The translations under genes were made by a program, and so were the position numbers. This document shows, in pieces, positions 44,263-53,276 of a DNA stretch of 64,000 nucleotides. The notes under the pieces were generated by a model. That model was given only the letters and a program-made list of their open reading frames with translations. It was not told where the DNA came from and did not search any database. Source of the DNA: Gillisella vitis (GTDB taxonomy: Bacteria > Pseudomonadota > Alphaproteobacteria > Rhizobiales > Rhizobiaceae). Position 1 is the stretch's first letter, and every line of letters starts with the position of its first letter. The stretch covers positions 124,001-188,000 of the forward strand of contig NZ_CP056050.1 of the NCBI RefSeq assembly GCF_021559775.1, read 5' to 3'.

Positions 44263-44369
44263 TGTGACTTGCAATGTTGCTAATAGTGGGAAACCATAGT
44301 CGGCTAATCAGATAGAGTGATTTGCAGCTGTCTGCTGATCGAGTTTCCTCCTGCAATCTGAGGACTAAC

Positions 44370-46055
44370 ATGGCACTTATTGGCGGGCTCATCGCCCTCG
44401 CCGGACATATTGCCCTTCTCCTGTGGGGTACGCGGATGGTCCAAACAGGGATACAGCGCGCGTTCGGGCCAAATTTGAAGTCAGTCCTTGGTCACGCACT
44501 GAGTAATCGAGTAAAGGCGTTTCTTGCTGGCGTAGGTGTGACCGCGGTTCTACAAAGCAGCACAGCCACGGGCCTTATGGCTTCAGGGTTTGCGGCCGGT
44601 GGTCTTGTCGATCTGGTCCCAGGCCTGGCCATAATGCTTGGAGCGAATGTCGGGACGACGTTGATCGTGCAAGTTTTGTCTTTCGATGTTGCTGCAGTTT
44701 CGCCTGCTCTAATCCTGGTCGGCGTCTTGATGTTTCGCAGGGTAGCAAACCCGCAGGTTCATGATCTTGGCCGGGTCTTCATTGGTCTCGGGTTCATGCT
44801 ACTGGCGCTCCACCAACTCCTCGTTCTGATGACTGGGTATGAAGGCTCGAGAATCCTTGTCAGCATCCTGGAAAACATTTCCTCCACGCCAGTCCTCTGT
44901 GTCCTCTTGGCGGCGATTGTAACCTGGGCAGCGCATTCAAGCGTCGCGGTCGTGCTTCTCATCGTATCGCTGGCGAGCAGGGGACTGATCGACCCGTACC
45001 AGGCATTTGCCCTTGTGCTCGGAGCAAATCTGGGAACGGCAATCAATCTAGTCATCGAAGGTCATTCAGGCCCGGATCTTTCGGTAAAGCGCCTTCCGAT
45101 CAGTAACCTGATCACACGAATTTTCGGGGTCATCGCAGCCTTAATGCTCCTACAACCCATTACTGATCTCTCGGACCGGCTTTCACACGACACCGCCAGA
45201 GCAGTCGCTGACTTTCACACAGCCTTCAATTTGGTGCTGGCATTCGTCTTCATGCCATTTCTACGCCCTTATGCTGATCTGATCACTCGGCTATTGCCGC
45301 GCGGACTGAACCAAGCGGATCCGGCTCAACCAAAATATCTCGATCCAGCCGCTAAAGAGACGCCTGTAGTGGCCTTAGGTGCCGGTGCACGGGAAGCGCT
45401 TCGCCTCGTGGATGTTTTGACGGAAATGTTGAAGGGCGCGAAGGCGGCCATGTCCAGCACGGATAGGAAGTCGTTGGCCGGGTTGCGTGCGATGAACAAT
45501 GTTATCGAACGCCTTAACCTCGCACTTAAGGCCTATCTGACATCCATTGATCCCGAAGAGCTTGGTGAAGCCGATACGCGGCGGTTAAACGAAATCCTCC
45601 TGTTTTCCATGAATATGGAGCATGCGGGTGATGTTTTTAATGAAAACCTATTGCCTCATCTCGCCAAACGCATCCGCCGGGGATTGAACTTCTCAAAAGA
45701 AGGCCAGCGCGAGCTCAACCACCTCTTTGACCGACTCCTAACCAATCTTCAGACGGCTGCCGGCCTTTTCATGACGCAGGACGAGCGCGCAGCAAGGCTT
45801 CTAGCAAACGAGAAAGTGATCTTTCGTAGGGCCGAGCGAGAAGGGACCGACGCTCACTTTGAGCGACTGCGTAGCGGCGGCATCGATACGGCCGAGACAA
45901 GCTCGCTTCATCTTGACCTGTTAAGAGACTTCAAGCAGATCAATTCGCATTTGGTTGCTGCCGCCGCTTATCCCGTCCTGGAAGGGAAGGGGCAGCTTCT
46001 ACAAAGTCGGACGGCGGGGCCGGATGGAAAGACACGTTGGGATGCCAATGTCTAA
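44370..46055 (+). CDS. Na+/phosphate cotransporter family protein with PhoU-like tail
   Basis: A 561-residue inner-membrane protein. Two inverted Na/Pi-cotransporter repeats carry the QSST-type motifs: VLQSSTATGLMASGFAAGG near residue 65, and WAAHSSVAVVLLIVSLASRG near 190, where the first Q/S motif is altered. There are about nine helices up to residue 310. A cytoplasmic PhoU-like helical domain follows (about 340-550: LVDVLTEMLKGAK, AGDVFNENLLPHL). It imports phosphate with sodium or regulates it. ATG 44370 has GAGGA upstream. A Pho box stands in its promoter. The C-terminal end overlaps the NUDIX gene start. Confidence 0.88.
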   Translation: MALIGGLIALAGHIALLLWGTRMVQTGIQRAFGPNLKSVLGHALSNRVKAFLAGVGVTAVLQSSTATGLMASGFAAGGLVDLVPGLAIMLGANVGTTLIVQVLSFDVAAVSPALILVGVLMFRRVANPQVHDLGRVFIGLGFMLLALHQLLVLMTGYEGSRILVSILENISSTPVLCVLLAAIVTWAAHSSVAVVLLIVSLASRGLIDPYQAFALVLGANLGTAINLVIEGHSGPDLSVKRLPISNLITRIFGVIAALMLLQPITDLSDRLSHDTARAVADFHTAFNLVLAFVFMPFLRPYADLITRLLPRGLNQADPAQPKYLDPAAKETPVVALGAGAREALRLVDVLTEMLKGAKAAMSSTDRKSLAGLRAMNNVIERLNLALKAYLTSIDPEELGEADTRRLNEILLFSMNMEHAGDVFNENLLPHLAKRIRRGLNFSKEGQRELNHLFDRLLTNLQTAAGLFMTQDERAARLLANEKVIFRRAEREGTDAHFERLRSGGIDTAETSSLHLDLLRDFKQINSHLVAAAAYPVLEGKGQLLQSRTAGPDGKTRWDANV

Positions 46056-46584
46056 AAAGAGGCCGAAAACATATCTCGGGAAGTTGGCTGAGGAAGCCGA
46101 AAAGCTGTTCTCTGGACGAGCAATCGAGCAGTACGCCGCGATTTGCTATCGGCGTCATCCGGTGTCCGCAGAAGTCGAAGTACTGTTGATTTCTGCGCGA
46201 GACAGCGGTCGTTGGATCATTCCAAAAGGTTGGCCGATTGAGCAGAAGCTTCCCCATCAGGTCGCGGAGCGGGAAGCTTGGGAAGAGGCCGGCATAAAGG
46301 GCAAGGCTAAAAAGCGAGCCTTTGGTTATTACACCTATCTCAAAACATTGGAGGGCGGTGACAAGGTGCCGTCCGTCGTCCAAGTCCATCTGCTTAAGGT
46401 TGGTTCGATCGCGAACAACTTTCCGGAGCAAGGTCAGAGAGTTGCTGTCTGGCTTTCGCCTCACGACGCTGCCTTAAGGATCAGGGAGCCTGAGCTACGA
46501 AGTATGCTGGGATGCGTGGCTGCCAAATTGAATAAGCCAGGGAAGGTCAGGGAGGCTTCGCTTATTGGTGCTTTGGTTGAATGA
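46042..46584 (+). CDS. NUDIX hydrolase (diphosphoinositol-polyphosphate-phosphohydrolase-like)
   Basis: A protein of about 180 residues with the NUDIX fold. The signature region is PKGWPIEQKLPHQ followed by VAEREAWEEAGIKG (about residues 70-95). The REAWEEAG core that binds metal is intact; the first Glu of the GX5E box is Lys, as in many members of this subgroup. It hydrolyses a nucleoside diphosphate derivative or an inositol/polyphosphate compound. It overlaps the phosphate transporter gene by 14 bp, so both may be induced by phosphate limitation. ATG 46042 and 46048 are both possible. Confidence 0.85.
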   Translation: MPMSKKRPKTYLGKLAEEAEKLFSGRAIEQYAAICYRRHPVSAEVEVLLISARDSGRWIIPKGWPIEQKLPHQVAEREAWEEAGIKGKAKKRAFGYYTYLKTLEGGDKVPSVVQVHLLKVGSIANNFPEQGQRVAVWLSPHDAALRIREPELRSMLGCVAAKLNKPGKVREASLIGALVE

Positions 46585-46627
46585 AGCCGGTTGGCGCTGC
46601 CATTACGAGGTACGCATGCCGTCGGTG

Positions 46628-47444
46628 GGCACTGTAAACTTATGGACCTCGGGTCAAGTTAGGGCACGAGGTCTGCAATCAGGCTACCTGAAGATGAGCG
46701 ATCTCGCTCCACATCTGCGTCGCGGCTACTCGCAGCTCGCGATAATGGAGAGATGAAGTGTCGTGGCGGGGAATTTGGAAGAGGTTGGCGATCGGGTCGT
46801 GGATGGAAACGAAACGCTGAAGGTGTCGTGCCGACTTGAAGCGCTTCATGATCCGCTCTCGCCTTCGGATCGGCTGATGAGAGTTTTCTGCCCGATTGTT
46901 CAGTCCCTTATGTGAACGATGCTCGACGGCGGGCATGATCTCCCGCTTCGCCGCACCGTAGGACCGGAGCTTGTCGGTGATCATCACGCGAGGCGAACGG
47001 CCTTGTCCTTTCAGGAGTTTTCGCATCAAACGCTTTGCAGCCTTGGCATTGCGGCGGCTCTGGACAAGGACGTCAAGGACGAAACCATCCTGATCGACGG
47101 CGCGCCAGAGCCAATGTTTCTTGCCGCCAATGGAGATGACGACTTCATCGAGATACCATTTGTCGCCAAGCTTTCCGGCCGATCGCCGCCGGATTTCATT
47201 GGCAAAGCGCCGCCCGAATTTCTCGGCCCAAAGGCGGACTGTCTGGTGCGAGACAGTTATCCCGCGCGCCGCCAGTAAGTCTTCGATCATGCGCAAGCTG
47301 AGCGGGAAGCGAAGATAAAGCCAGACGGCATGAGCAATCACTTCAGCTGGGAACCGGTGGCGGCGATAAAGGGGATCACGAACGGTTTGGGTCATGCCGC
47401 AAAATCGCACAGGGCAATCGCCGAGGGGTTAACGTTACGATGCC
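46628..47444 (-). mobile_element. IS6-family insertion sequence (copy 2)
   Basis: An 817-bp element with imperfect terminal repeats GGCACTGTAAACTTA (left) and GGCATCGTAACGTTAACC (right, complement). The flanking 8-mers CGTCGGTG and CCGGCAGC are not duplicates. On its right the DoxX-like gene lacks its front. The transposase is about 85% identical by eye to that of the copy at 61132, in the opposite orientation. Confidence 0.85.
46679..47395 (-). CDS. IS6-family transposase
   Basis: A 238-residue DDE enzyme. The N-terminal motif is RRHRFPAEVIAHAVWLYLRF, then a HTH GITVSHQTVRLWAEKFG, catalytic residues in KWYLDEVVISIGGKKHWLWRA and VMITDKLRSYGAAKREIMP, and the E/RAENSHQPIRRRERIM segment. It is of the IS26-like type common in rhizobia and is intact. 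ATG 47395 lies inside the element. Confidence 0.92.
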   Translation of the reverse strand: MTQTVRDPLYRRHRFPAEVIAHAVWLYLRFPLSLRMIEDLLAARGITVSHQTVRLWAEKFGRRFANEIRRRSAGKLGDKWYLDEVVISIGGKKHWLWRAVDQDGFVLDVLVQSRRNAKAAKRLMRKLLKGQGRSPRVMITDKLRSYGAAKREIMPAVEHRSHKGLNNRAENSHQPIRRRERIMKRFKSARHLQRFVSIHDPIANLFQIPRHDTSSLHYRELRVAATQMWSEIAHLQVA

Positions 47445-47623
47445 CCGGCAGCATTACGTATATGCCATGGCTTACGACTCTCGCCGCGGCAGGCATGGTA
47501 CTCTTGCAATTGTCGGCTGTGGCCTTGCATCTTTCTCGCGGGGAAACGAGAGTGCTTTGGCTCAATGCAATTTTGGTCTTCGTCGCCGGAGCAGTTGTCT
47601 GGGTCGGCGGTTTCACGGCGTAG
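47445..47623 (+). pseudogene. DoxX-like membrane protein, 3' fragment
   Basis: Directly after the IS6 end the plus strand reads about 59 residues with two hydrophobic helices: PWLTTLAAAGMVLLQLSAVALHLSRGE and LNAILVFVAGAVVWVGG. This matches the C-terminal half of DoxX-like proteins. The front half is missing and is not left of the element. The fragment has no start of its own. Confidence 0.65.
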
Positions 47624-47970
47624 CATTTAATGCCATCATGTGGATCGAAACGGACCGACCAGTCGTCCGCCGTGAACGCCCACGTGACAGCTTTTCAGTT
47701 CCATGAACGAGATGACATCGGACAACGGGTCCATTTTAGACGATCCCCAAGGATTATTGGACGGCATAGCATAGATCGTCTCCGCGGCGCGGCGCTCTAA
47801 ATGCCACCTGGCGTCGTTCTCGTCCCGTTCCTATAATCGTTGGCGATCTCGGATATCCTGTGCATGACGAAAGGTTTGCGTTATGCCGTCGTTTGCGCCA
47901 TAGACTGTATGATCAAGGGCAATTCCTTGCGTTGCAGGCTCAGCTCATAAGTTCACGAGATTGGAAACGC
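47624..47970. other. Non-coding gap before the chemosensory operon
   Basis: No supported gene. A 56-codon frame (from ATG 47630) lacks any recognisable feature. The last 120 bases are the expected promoter region of the chemosensory operon; I can name no specific sigma-factor motif. Confidence 0.5.
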
Positions 47971-49902
47971 ATGGCACTGGTGAAAACCTCGCAGTTAGGC
48001 GCAAAGACAAATCCTCCGAAGGCCGGCCAGACGGGAGCTGTGGCGGAGCCAAACACAAGATCCGTCAGCCGACGATCGCAGGATCGTTCGCGCGTGCGGC
48101 AACAGCAGGCGGCCGAGCGAATCGGGGCTGCGACGGAACAACTTGCGACGGGCGTGTCGGAAGCCGCGGCAGCCGCAGAAGAGTTGCGCCGGGCGCTTGA
48201 GCAGATCGCCAGCGGGGCCGAAGAAGCAGCAGGAGCAGCGCATGAGTCTTTGTCCGCTACCACCCACCTTTCGGCGCGGTTCTCCGAGGCTAGGACGGAA
48301 GCGGAAGCCGCGCGCAGGCGCACCGAGGAACTTCAGACCTCTGTCTTCGAATCCGCGGCGCAGATCGATACGTCGATCTCCGCAATCGATGCGAATGCTT
48401 CACGCCAGATCGCTTCCGTTGCCGTCATCGACAGGCTGCAATCCCAGGCGGAAAGCATCGGCGCTACGACCGTCGCGGTTGCCGATATCTCGGACCGCAC
48501 CAATCTGCTCGCGCTCAATGCGGCGATCGAGGCGGCGCGGGCCGGTGACGAAGGCCGTGGATTTGCGGTCGTCGCCGACGAGGTCCGGTCGCTGGCGGAA
48601 ATTGCCGAGCGAAGCTCCCGCGATGTCAGCCAGCATGCCGAGACGGTCGTCGATGGCGTTCGCCGGATTGCCGATCGCATCCGGTCCGCTGCCACCAAGG
48701 CGCAGGAGCAGACGGCTTCGGGCCGGACGGTGTCCGAGGAACTACATGCCATCCGCTCGGGCCTCACCGCCCTGTCGCAGAACAGCCAGGTGATCCTGAT
48801 CGCTGCGGTCGAAGCGGAAGTCGCTACGCGCGAGGCCCAGAAGGGTGCCGAAGCTGTTGCGGCAGCGGCCGAAGAGCAATCCGCGGCTGCGACCGAGGCG
48901 CAACGCGCGGTCCAGCAACAGAGCGCGGCGTTAGAGGAAAGCCAGCAGACGGCGCAATCTCTGGCCACACTTGCCGATGAGCTGATGAACGAAAGCGGCC
49001 GGGCCTCGCGGACGGAAGAGCTGAGTTCTGCAGCAGAAGAGCTGTCCGCCACCGTTCAGGAGCTTTCCGGTGCGGCTGGTGAAATTCTCATTGCGATCGA
49101 GCAGATCAGCCGCGGGGCGGAAGCGCAGGCAGCTGCCACGCAGCAGGCCAATGCGGCCATGACTCAGATCGAAAAGAGCGCTTCCCAGACCCAGGAGAGT
49201 GCCGAGCAGTCAAGCCAGCGCGCCGAGGAGATCAAGAAGTTCCTGGGCAGAAACAAGGCCGGCCTGGATGCGATTGCGGCAGGTGTTTCCGATGCTCTCG
49301 GCGAAACGCGGAACGCTTTGACGGATCTGAATTCGCTCGGCGAGATCGGTTTCCAGATCGAGCGCACGGTGGACCGGATCGTTCTCGTCGCAGTGCAGAC
49401 CAGCATGCTGGCGGTCAGCGGTTCGGTCGAGGCGGCGAGGGCCGGCGAGGCGGGCCGTGGTTTTGCGATCGTTTCGACCGATATCCGCAAGCTCGCCCAG
49501 TATGCCGCCGAGAATATCGATGGCGTCAAGGACATCGTGCGGCAGATCCAGGTACAGATCGCAGCCGTGCAGCGGGAACTGGAAATGATCGTCGTGGCCT
49601 CCGAGGCCGAGATCGCCAAAAACAAGCAGATCGTCGATCGGCTGATCGCGGCGGAAGCCGATGTGGACCTGATGGTGCGCGGCAACGCATCGATCCTCAA
49701 TGCGACGCAGGCGATCCTCGTCGCCGCCAAGCAGGTTCAGGCCGGAACGCAGCAGATTGCATCTGTGGCGCAGGAGGCGAGCGCCGCCTCCGAGCAGGCC
49801 GCGACCGCGGCAAGGCAGCAGTCCCGCGGGGCGGAGGACCTAGCGGCGGCGGTCGAGGAAATCGCATCGCTGGCGGACGAACTCCAGATGTCCGGAAACT
49901 GA
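47971..49902 (+). CDS. Cytoplasmic chemoreceptor (MCP) with two signalling-tip modules
   Basis: A 643-residue, almost wholly helical protein with no membrane segment or recognised sensor domain. A canonical MCP tip lies at about residues 172-198 (DRTNLLALNAAIEAARAGDEGRGFA contains the conserved E/A pattern). A second, divergent tip lies at about 475-500 (MLAVSGSVEAARAGEAGRGF). Long Ala/Glu/Gln coiled coils flank each. Receptors normally have one tip per chain. ATG 47971 is used because GGAAACGC precedes it and the upstream frame is low quality. It heads the operon and should activate the CheA encoded downstream through the triple CheW. Confidence 0.88.
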   Translation: MALVKTSQLGAKTNPPKAGQTGAVAEPNTRSVSRRSQDRSRVRQQQAAERIGAATEQLATGVSEAAAAAEELRRALEQIASGAEEAAGAAHESLSATTHLSARFSEARTEAEAARRRTEELQTSVFESAAQIDTSISAIDANASRQIASVAVIDRLQSQAESIGATTVAVADISDRTNLLALNAAIEAARAGDEGRGFAVVADEVRSLAEIAERSSRDVSQHAETVVDGVRRIADRIRSAATKAQEQTASGRTVSEELHAIRSGLTALSQNSQVILIAAVEAEVATREAQKGAEAVAAAAEEQSAAATEAQRAVQQQSAALEESQQTAQSLATLADELMNESGRASRTEELSSAAEELSATVQELSGAAGEILIAIEQISRGAEAQAAATQQANAAMTQIEKSASQTQESAEQSSQRAEEIKKFLGRNKAGLDAIAAGVSDALGETRNALTDLNSLGEIGFQIERTVDRIVLVAVQTSMLAVSGSVEAARAGEAGRGFAIVSTDIRKLAQYAAENIDGVKDIVRQIQVQIAAVQRELEMIVVASEAEIAKNKQIVDRLIAAEADVDLMVRGNASILNATQAILVAAKQVQAGTQQIASVAQEASAASEQAATAARQQSRGAEDLAAAVEEIASLADELQMSGN

Positions 49903-49906
49903 AGCC

Positions 49907-51328
49907 ATGGCAGGGTCACCCTCCCCAGCGGATGTCGATCGACGGCGGCTGGTATTCCGGGTCGGAGAGCAGAGCCACGAGATCGACGCGGGCCTTGTGA
50001 TGGAGGTCGTGCGGGTGCCGTATATCACCCGAGTTCCGCATGGGCCCGAGGCGCTGGCCGGCATCGCCAATCTCCGCGGTAAGCCGACCCCGGTCCTGTC
50101 AATGGGCAAGGTCCTGAACGGCAGCCACAATGCGCGCCCGGATGGCAAGATCATCGTTTACGATCACGGTGGCGCCGTCGGCCTTCTTGTCGATGACGTG
50201 CTGCGACTTTCGGCGGATGCGACGGCCGCACCGCTTCAGGATCTGAATGGCCTGCTGGATGCCGCGTTCAAGGTGACGAGGCGCGCGCCGTCTGAACGGA
50301 CCGCCCATGGCGACCGTGGTGCAAAGGTGGAGGCAAGCGCTCAGCTCATCGCCTTGCTGTCGTTTCGCGTCGCCGGGCAGCTCTATGGTCTGCCGCTCGA
50401 CGATATCCGCGAGGTCGCGACGTTGACCGGCGATATCGCGGTCATTCCGAATGCGGCGTCGGCGGTGGTCGGTCTCATTCCGATGCGCGACAGTGTTCTG
50501 CCCTTGGTGTCGCTGGCATCGCTTCTCGGCCTCGAAGGCGTGCATTCGGCGGTCGAGGGCTCCCGGATCATCGTCGTCGAGCACGAGGGTGATCTGGTGG
50601 GTCTGGTCGTTGATGGCATGGATGTGATCCGCCGGCTGCCCAAGGATGCCATTGATACGGTCCCAACCGTTTTGCAGCGCGGGCGCGGCAATGCGCAGAT
50701 CGAGGCGATCGGCCGGATTGCTGATGGCGGATTGCTGATCTCCATCCTGTCGCCGGGAAAACTGTTCGGCCATCATGCCGTCACCCAAGCGATCGGCCAG
50801 AATACAGGAGCCAAACCGATGGGACCGACACGTGAGAGGCAGGACATGTTCGAACAGTTCCTGATCTTCCAGCTCGGCGACGAGAATTACGGCCTGCCGA
50901 TCGGATCGGTTGACGAGGTCGTCAGGGTTCCGAACGACATCACCCGCATGCCCGGCGCGCCGGCCTTCGTGATGGGCGTCATCAACCTGCGCGGCAAGGC
51001 GATCCCGCTGATCGACCAGCGCACCCGTTTCGACACGTTGGCTTTGGCGGAGACGGCGAAGGCGCGCGCCATCATCGTGACGCTCGGGACGCTGCAGGCT
51101 GGCTTCGTGGTAGATGGCGTAACGGAAGTGAAGGCCGTCTCATCGGCCGCGTTGTCGGCAGCCCCTGAATTTTCTTCCGACCGGACGGAGGTCTTCGATC
51201 GCATCGCCCATATCGAATCCGACGGCCGGATGATCCTGCTCGTCGATCCAAAGGAGCTTCTGAGCCGGGCGGAGCGGGATATCGTGGCGGCGATCACCGA
51301 AGACAAGCCGGCGGTGGCTGTTCCGTGA
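49907..51328 (+). CDS. cheW: Triple-domain CheW coupling protein
   Basis: A 473-residue protein with three CheW beta-barrel units at about residues 12-125, 145-290 and 305-460. Each shows the pattern of a hydrophobic start (LVFRVGEQSHEIDA; LLSFRVAGQLYGLPLDD; LIFQLGDENYGLPIGS) and a V-L-P-G/I-N-L-R-G core (LAGIANLRGKPTPVL; VVGLIPMRDSVLPLV; VMGVINLRGKAIPLI). Usual CheW has one unit of 150-170 residues. Three units could bridge several receptors and kinases. It starts 5 bp after the MCP gene and overlaps cheB by 4 bp (GTGA). Confidence 0.9.
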   Translation: MAGSPSPADVDRRRLVFRVGEQSHEIDAGLVMEVVRVPYITRVPHGPEALAGIANLRGKPTPVLSMGKVLNGSHNARPDGKIIVYDHGGAVGLLVDDVLRLSADATAAPLQDLNGLLDAAFKVTRRAPSERTAHGDRGAKVEASAQLIALLSFRVAGQLYGLPLDDIREVATLTGDIAVIPNAASAVVGLIPMRDSVLPLVSLASLLGLEGVHSAVEGSRIIVVEHEGDLVGLVVDGMDVIRRLPKDAIDTVPTVLQRGRGNAQIEAIGRIADGGLLISILSPGKLFGHHAVTQAIGQNTGAKPMGPTRERQDMFEQFLIFQLGDENYGLPIGSVDEVVRVPNDITRMPGAPAFVMGVINLRGKAIPLIDQRTRFDTLALAETAKARAIIVTLGTLQAGFVVDGVTEVKAVSSAALSAAPEFSSDRTEVFDRIAHIESDGRMILLVDPKELLSRAERDIVAAITEDKPAVAVP

Positions 51329-52410
51329 TCCGTCTTCTCATCGTTGAGGATTCTGCGTTGATGCGGAAGCTTCTGGGCCAGATGTTCAGCGCGGAAGGGG
51401 ATTTCGAGATCGAATTCGCCCGCGACGGTGTCGAGGCTCTGAAGGCTGTTTCGAGCTTCCAGCCCCATGTGGTGACCCTCGATATCCACATGCCTTTGAT
51501 GGATGGGCTCGCCTGTCTCGATCGCATCATGCTCGAACATCCGTGCCCGGTGGTGATGGTGTCGTCACTAACGGAGGAGGGCGCGGAGGAGACATTGACT
51601 GCGCTGGAGATCGGCGCGGTCGATTTCATCGCCAAGCCTGGCGGCGCGATTTCACTTTCGATCAATGAACTGACTCCACGTCTTGTCGAAAAGGTGCGGA
51701 TGGCAGCGACAGTGCGGATCCGTCGCAGCCGGCGGCTCGCCGAGCGCGTTCGGCGGACGCAGGTCGTTCCATCGCAAACCATAATCCCGTCTCGCGGTCG
51801 CGGGGCCGCCCCCCAACGACCGGTGCGGGATTCAAGTCGAACCGGTCTCGTGCTGATCGGCACATCGACCGGCGGGCCGCCGGCGCTCGACGCGGTGCTT
51901 GCCCATCTGCCCGCGGACTTTGGCTGCCCGGTGGTCGTGGCGCAGCACATGCCGGCCTCGTTTACCGGACCTCTGGCCCGGCGGCTGGACAAGCTCTGCG
52001 CTTTGACCGTCAGCGAGGTCAGCCAGCAGACCAAACTGGAGCCGGGCAATATCTATATCGCCAAGGGGGATGCGGATATCATCATCTCTTCGCGCGCCGG
52101 GTCGCTGGTGGCAATGGCCGCTCCGAGCGATCAGGCCTATCGGTGGCATCCGAGCGTCGACCGGATGGTGCGCTCGGCGATGAAACATGTGCCGGCAACC
52201 GATCTCGTCGGCATCCTGATGACCGGCATGGGGAATGATGGCGCCGCCGCCATGGCCGAGTTGCAGGCCGCCGGCGGTTACACGATCGCCGAATCCGAAG
52301 AGACGGCCGTCGTTTGGGGCATGCCGGGAGAGCTGGTACGCCTCAATGGCGCGAGCGAGATCAGACGCGTCGAAGACATCGGGGCTTCATTGCTGGATCG
52401 GGTCTGCTGA
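51325..52410 (+). CDS. cheB: Chemotaxis methylesterase CheB
   Basis: A 361-residue protein. The receiver domain (residues 1-120) has phospho-acceptor Asp53 in VVTLDIHMPLMDG and Lys in FIAKPGG. The C-terminal methylesterase (about 172-358) carries the triad Ser181 (GTSTGGPPAL), His208 (VAQHMPASF) and Asp305 (GMGNDGAAAM). When phosphorylated by CheA it removes methyl groups from receptor glutamates. It starts with GTG overlapping the cheW stop and overlaps cheR by 1 bp. Confidence 0.95.
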   Translation: MIRLLIVEDSALMRKLLGQMFSAEGDFEIEFARDGVEALKAVSSFQPHVVTLDIHMPLMDGLACLDRIMLEHPCPVVMVSSLTEEGAEETLTALEIGAVDFIAKPGGAISLSINELTPRLVEKVRMAATVRIRRSRRLAERVRRTQVVPSQTIIPSRGRGAAPQRPVRDSSRTGLVLIGTSTGGPPALDAVLAHLPADFGCPVVVAQHMPASFTGPLARRLDKLCALTVSEVSQQTKLEPGNIYIAKGDADIIISSRAGSLVAMAAPSDQAYRWHPSVDRMVRSAMKHVPATDLVGILMTGMGNDGAAAMAELQAAGGYTIAESEETAVVWGMPGELVRLNGASEIRRVEDIGASLLDRVC

Positions 52411-53276
52411 TGGTGATCCCTCCGGCCAATTCGGGAAATTTTGGTGCGGACCCGCTTTCGGGCGCCGATCTCGAGGAAATCTGCGCGATCATCTACCAGC
52501 GCAGCGGCATGGTGTTCGGCGAGACCAAGCGTTATTATATCGAGCGTCGCGTCACCGACCTGATCAGCCAGCGCAAGGCCCAATCGGCCAAAAACTACAT
52601 TTCTATCCTGCGCGGTGACCTGCGCGAGACCGAGTTGCTGATCAACAGCTTCACCGTCAACGAGACCTATTTCTATCGCGAGCAGCACCAGCTCGCCTGC
52701 CTCAGCAATTCCATCCTGCCCGATGTGATCAAAGCAAAAGGTCCGGGCGATCGTATCCGTATCTGGTCCATGCCCTGTTCGAGCGGCGAGGAGCCCTATT
52801 CTATCGCCATCTGGCTGCTCGAAAACTGGCCGCTGGTGGATGCCTATAATATCGAGATTACCGGCTCGGATATCGATACCGCCATCCTGCGGCAGGCGGT
52901 GGACGGCCATTACGGGCAGCGGTCGCTTTCGAAAATCCCGAAAGATATCCTTGACCGGTATTTCGAACCGGAAAAGGATCAGCAACGTCGGCTGATCGGC
53001 GATCTGCGGGAATCCGTCACCTTTGCTAAGGGCAACATCGTCGATCGGCCAAGCCTTGCGTCACTCGGGCGTTTCGATGTGATATTCTGCCGCAACCTGC
53101 TGATCTATTTCGACGAGGCGGCCCGCGAAATCGCCGCCCGCAATATTCATGAACTGCTTTATCCCGGCGGCTATATCTGCCTCGGCCATACGGAATCCAT
53201 GTCACGCATTTCGGAGACTTTCGAGCCGGTTCGCTTTCCCGACGCCATCGTCTACCGAGAGGCGGGAGACAAATGA
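52410..53276 (+). CDS. cheR: Chemotaxis receptor methyltransferase CheR
   Basis: A 288-residue protein: the N-terminal helical domain (GETKRYYIERRVTDLI, INSFTVNETYFYRE near 80) and an S-adenosylmethionine-binding domain with IWSMPCSSGEEPYSIA, ITGSDIDTAIL and FDVIFCRNLLIYFDE. It methylates receptor glutamates, the counterpart of CheB. ATG 52410 (TGATG) couples it to cheB; its stop abuts the cheA start. No extra TPR domain is seen. Confidence 0.95.
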   Translation: MVIPPANSGNFGADPLSGADLEEICAIIYQRSGMVFGETKRYYIERRVTDLISQRKAQSAKNYISILRGDLRETELLINSFTVNETYFYREQHQLACLSNSILPDVIKAKGPGDRIRIWSMPCSSGEEPYSIAIWLLENWPLVDAYNIEITGSDIDTAILRQAVDGHYGQRSLSKIPKDILDRYFEPEKDQQRRLIGDLRESVTFAKGNIVDRPSLASLGRFDVIFCRNLLIYFDEAAREIAARNIHELLYPGGYICLGHTESMSRISETFEPVRFPDAIVYREAGDK

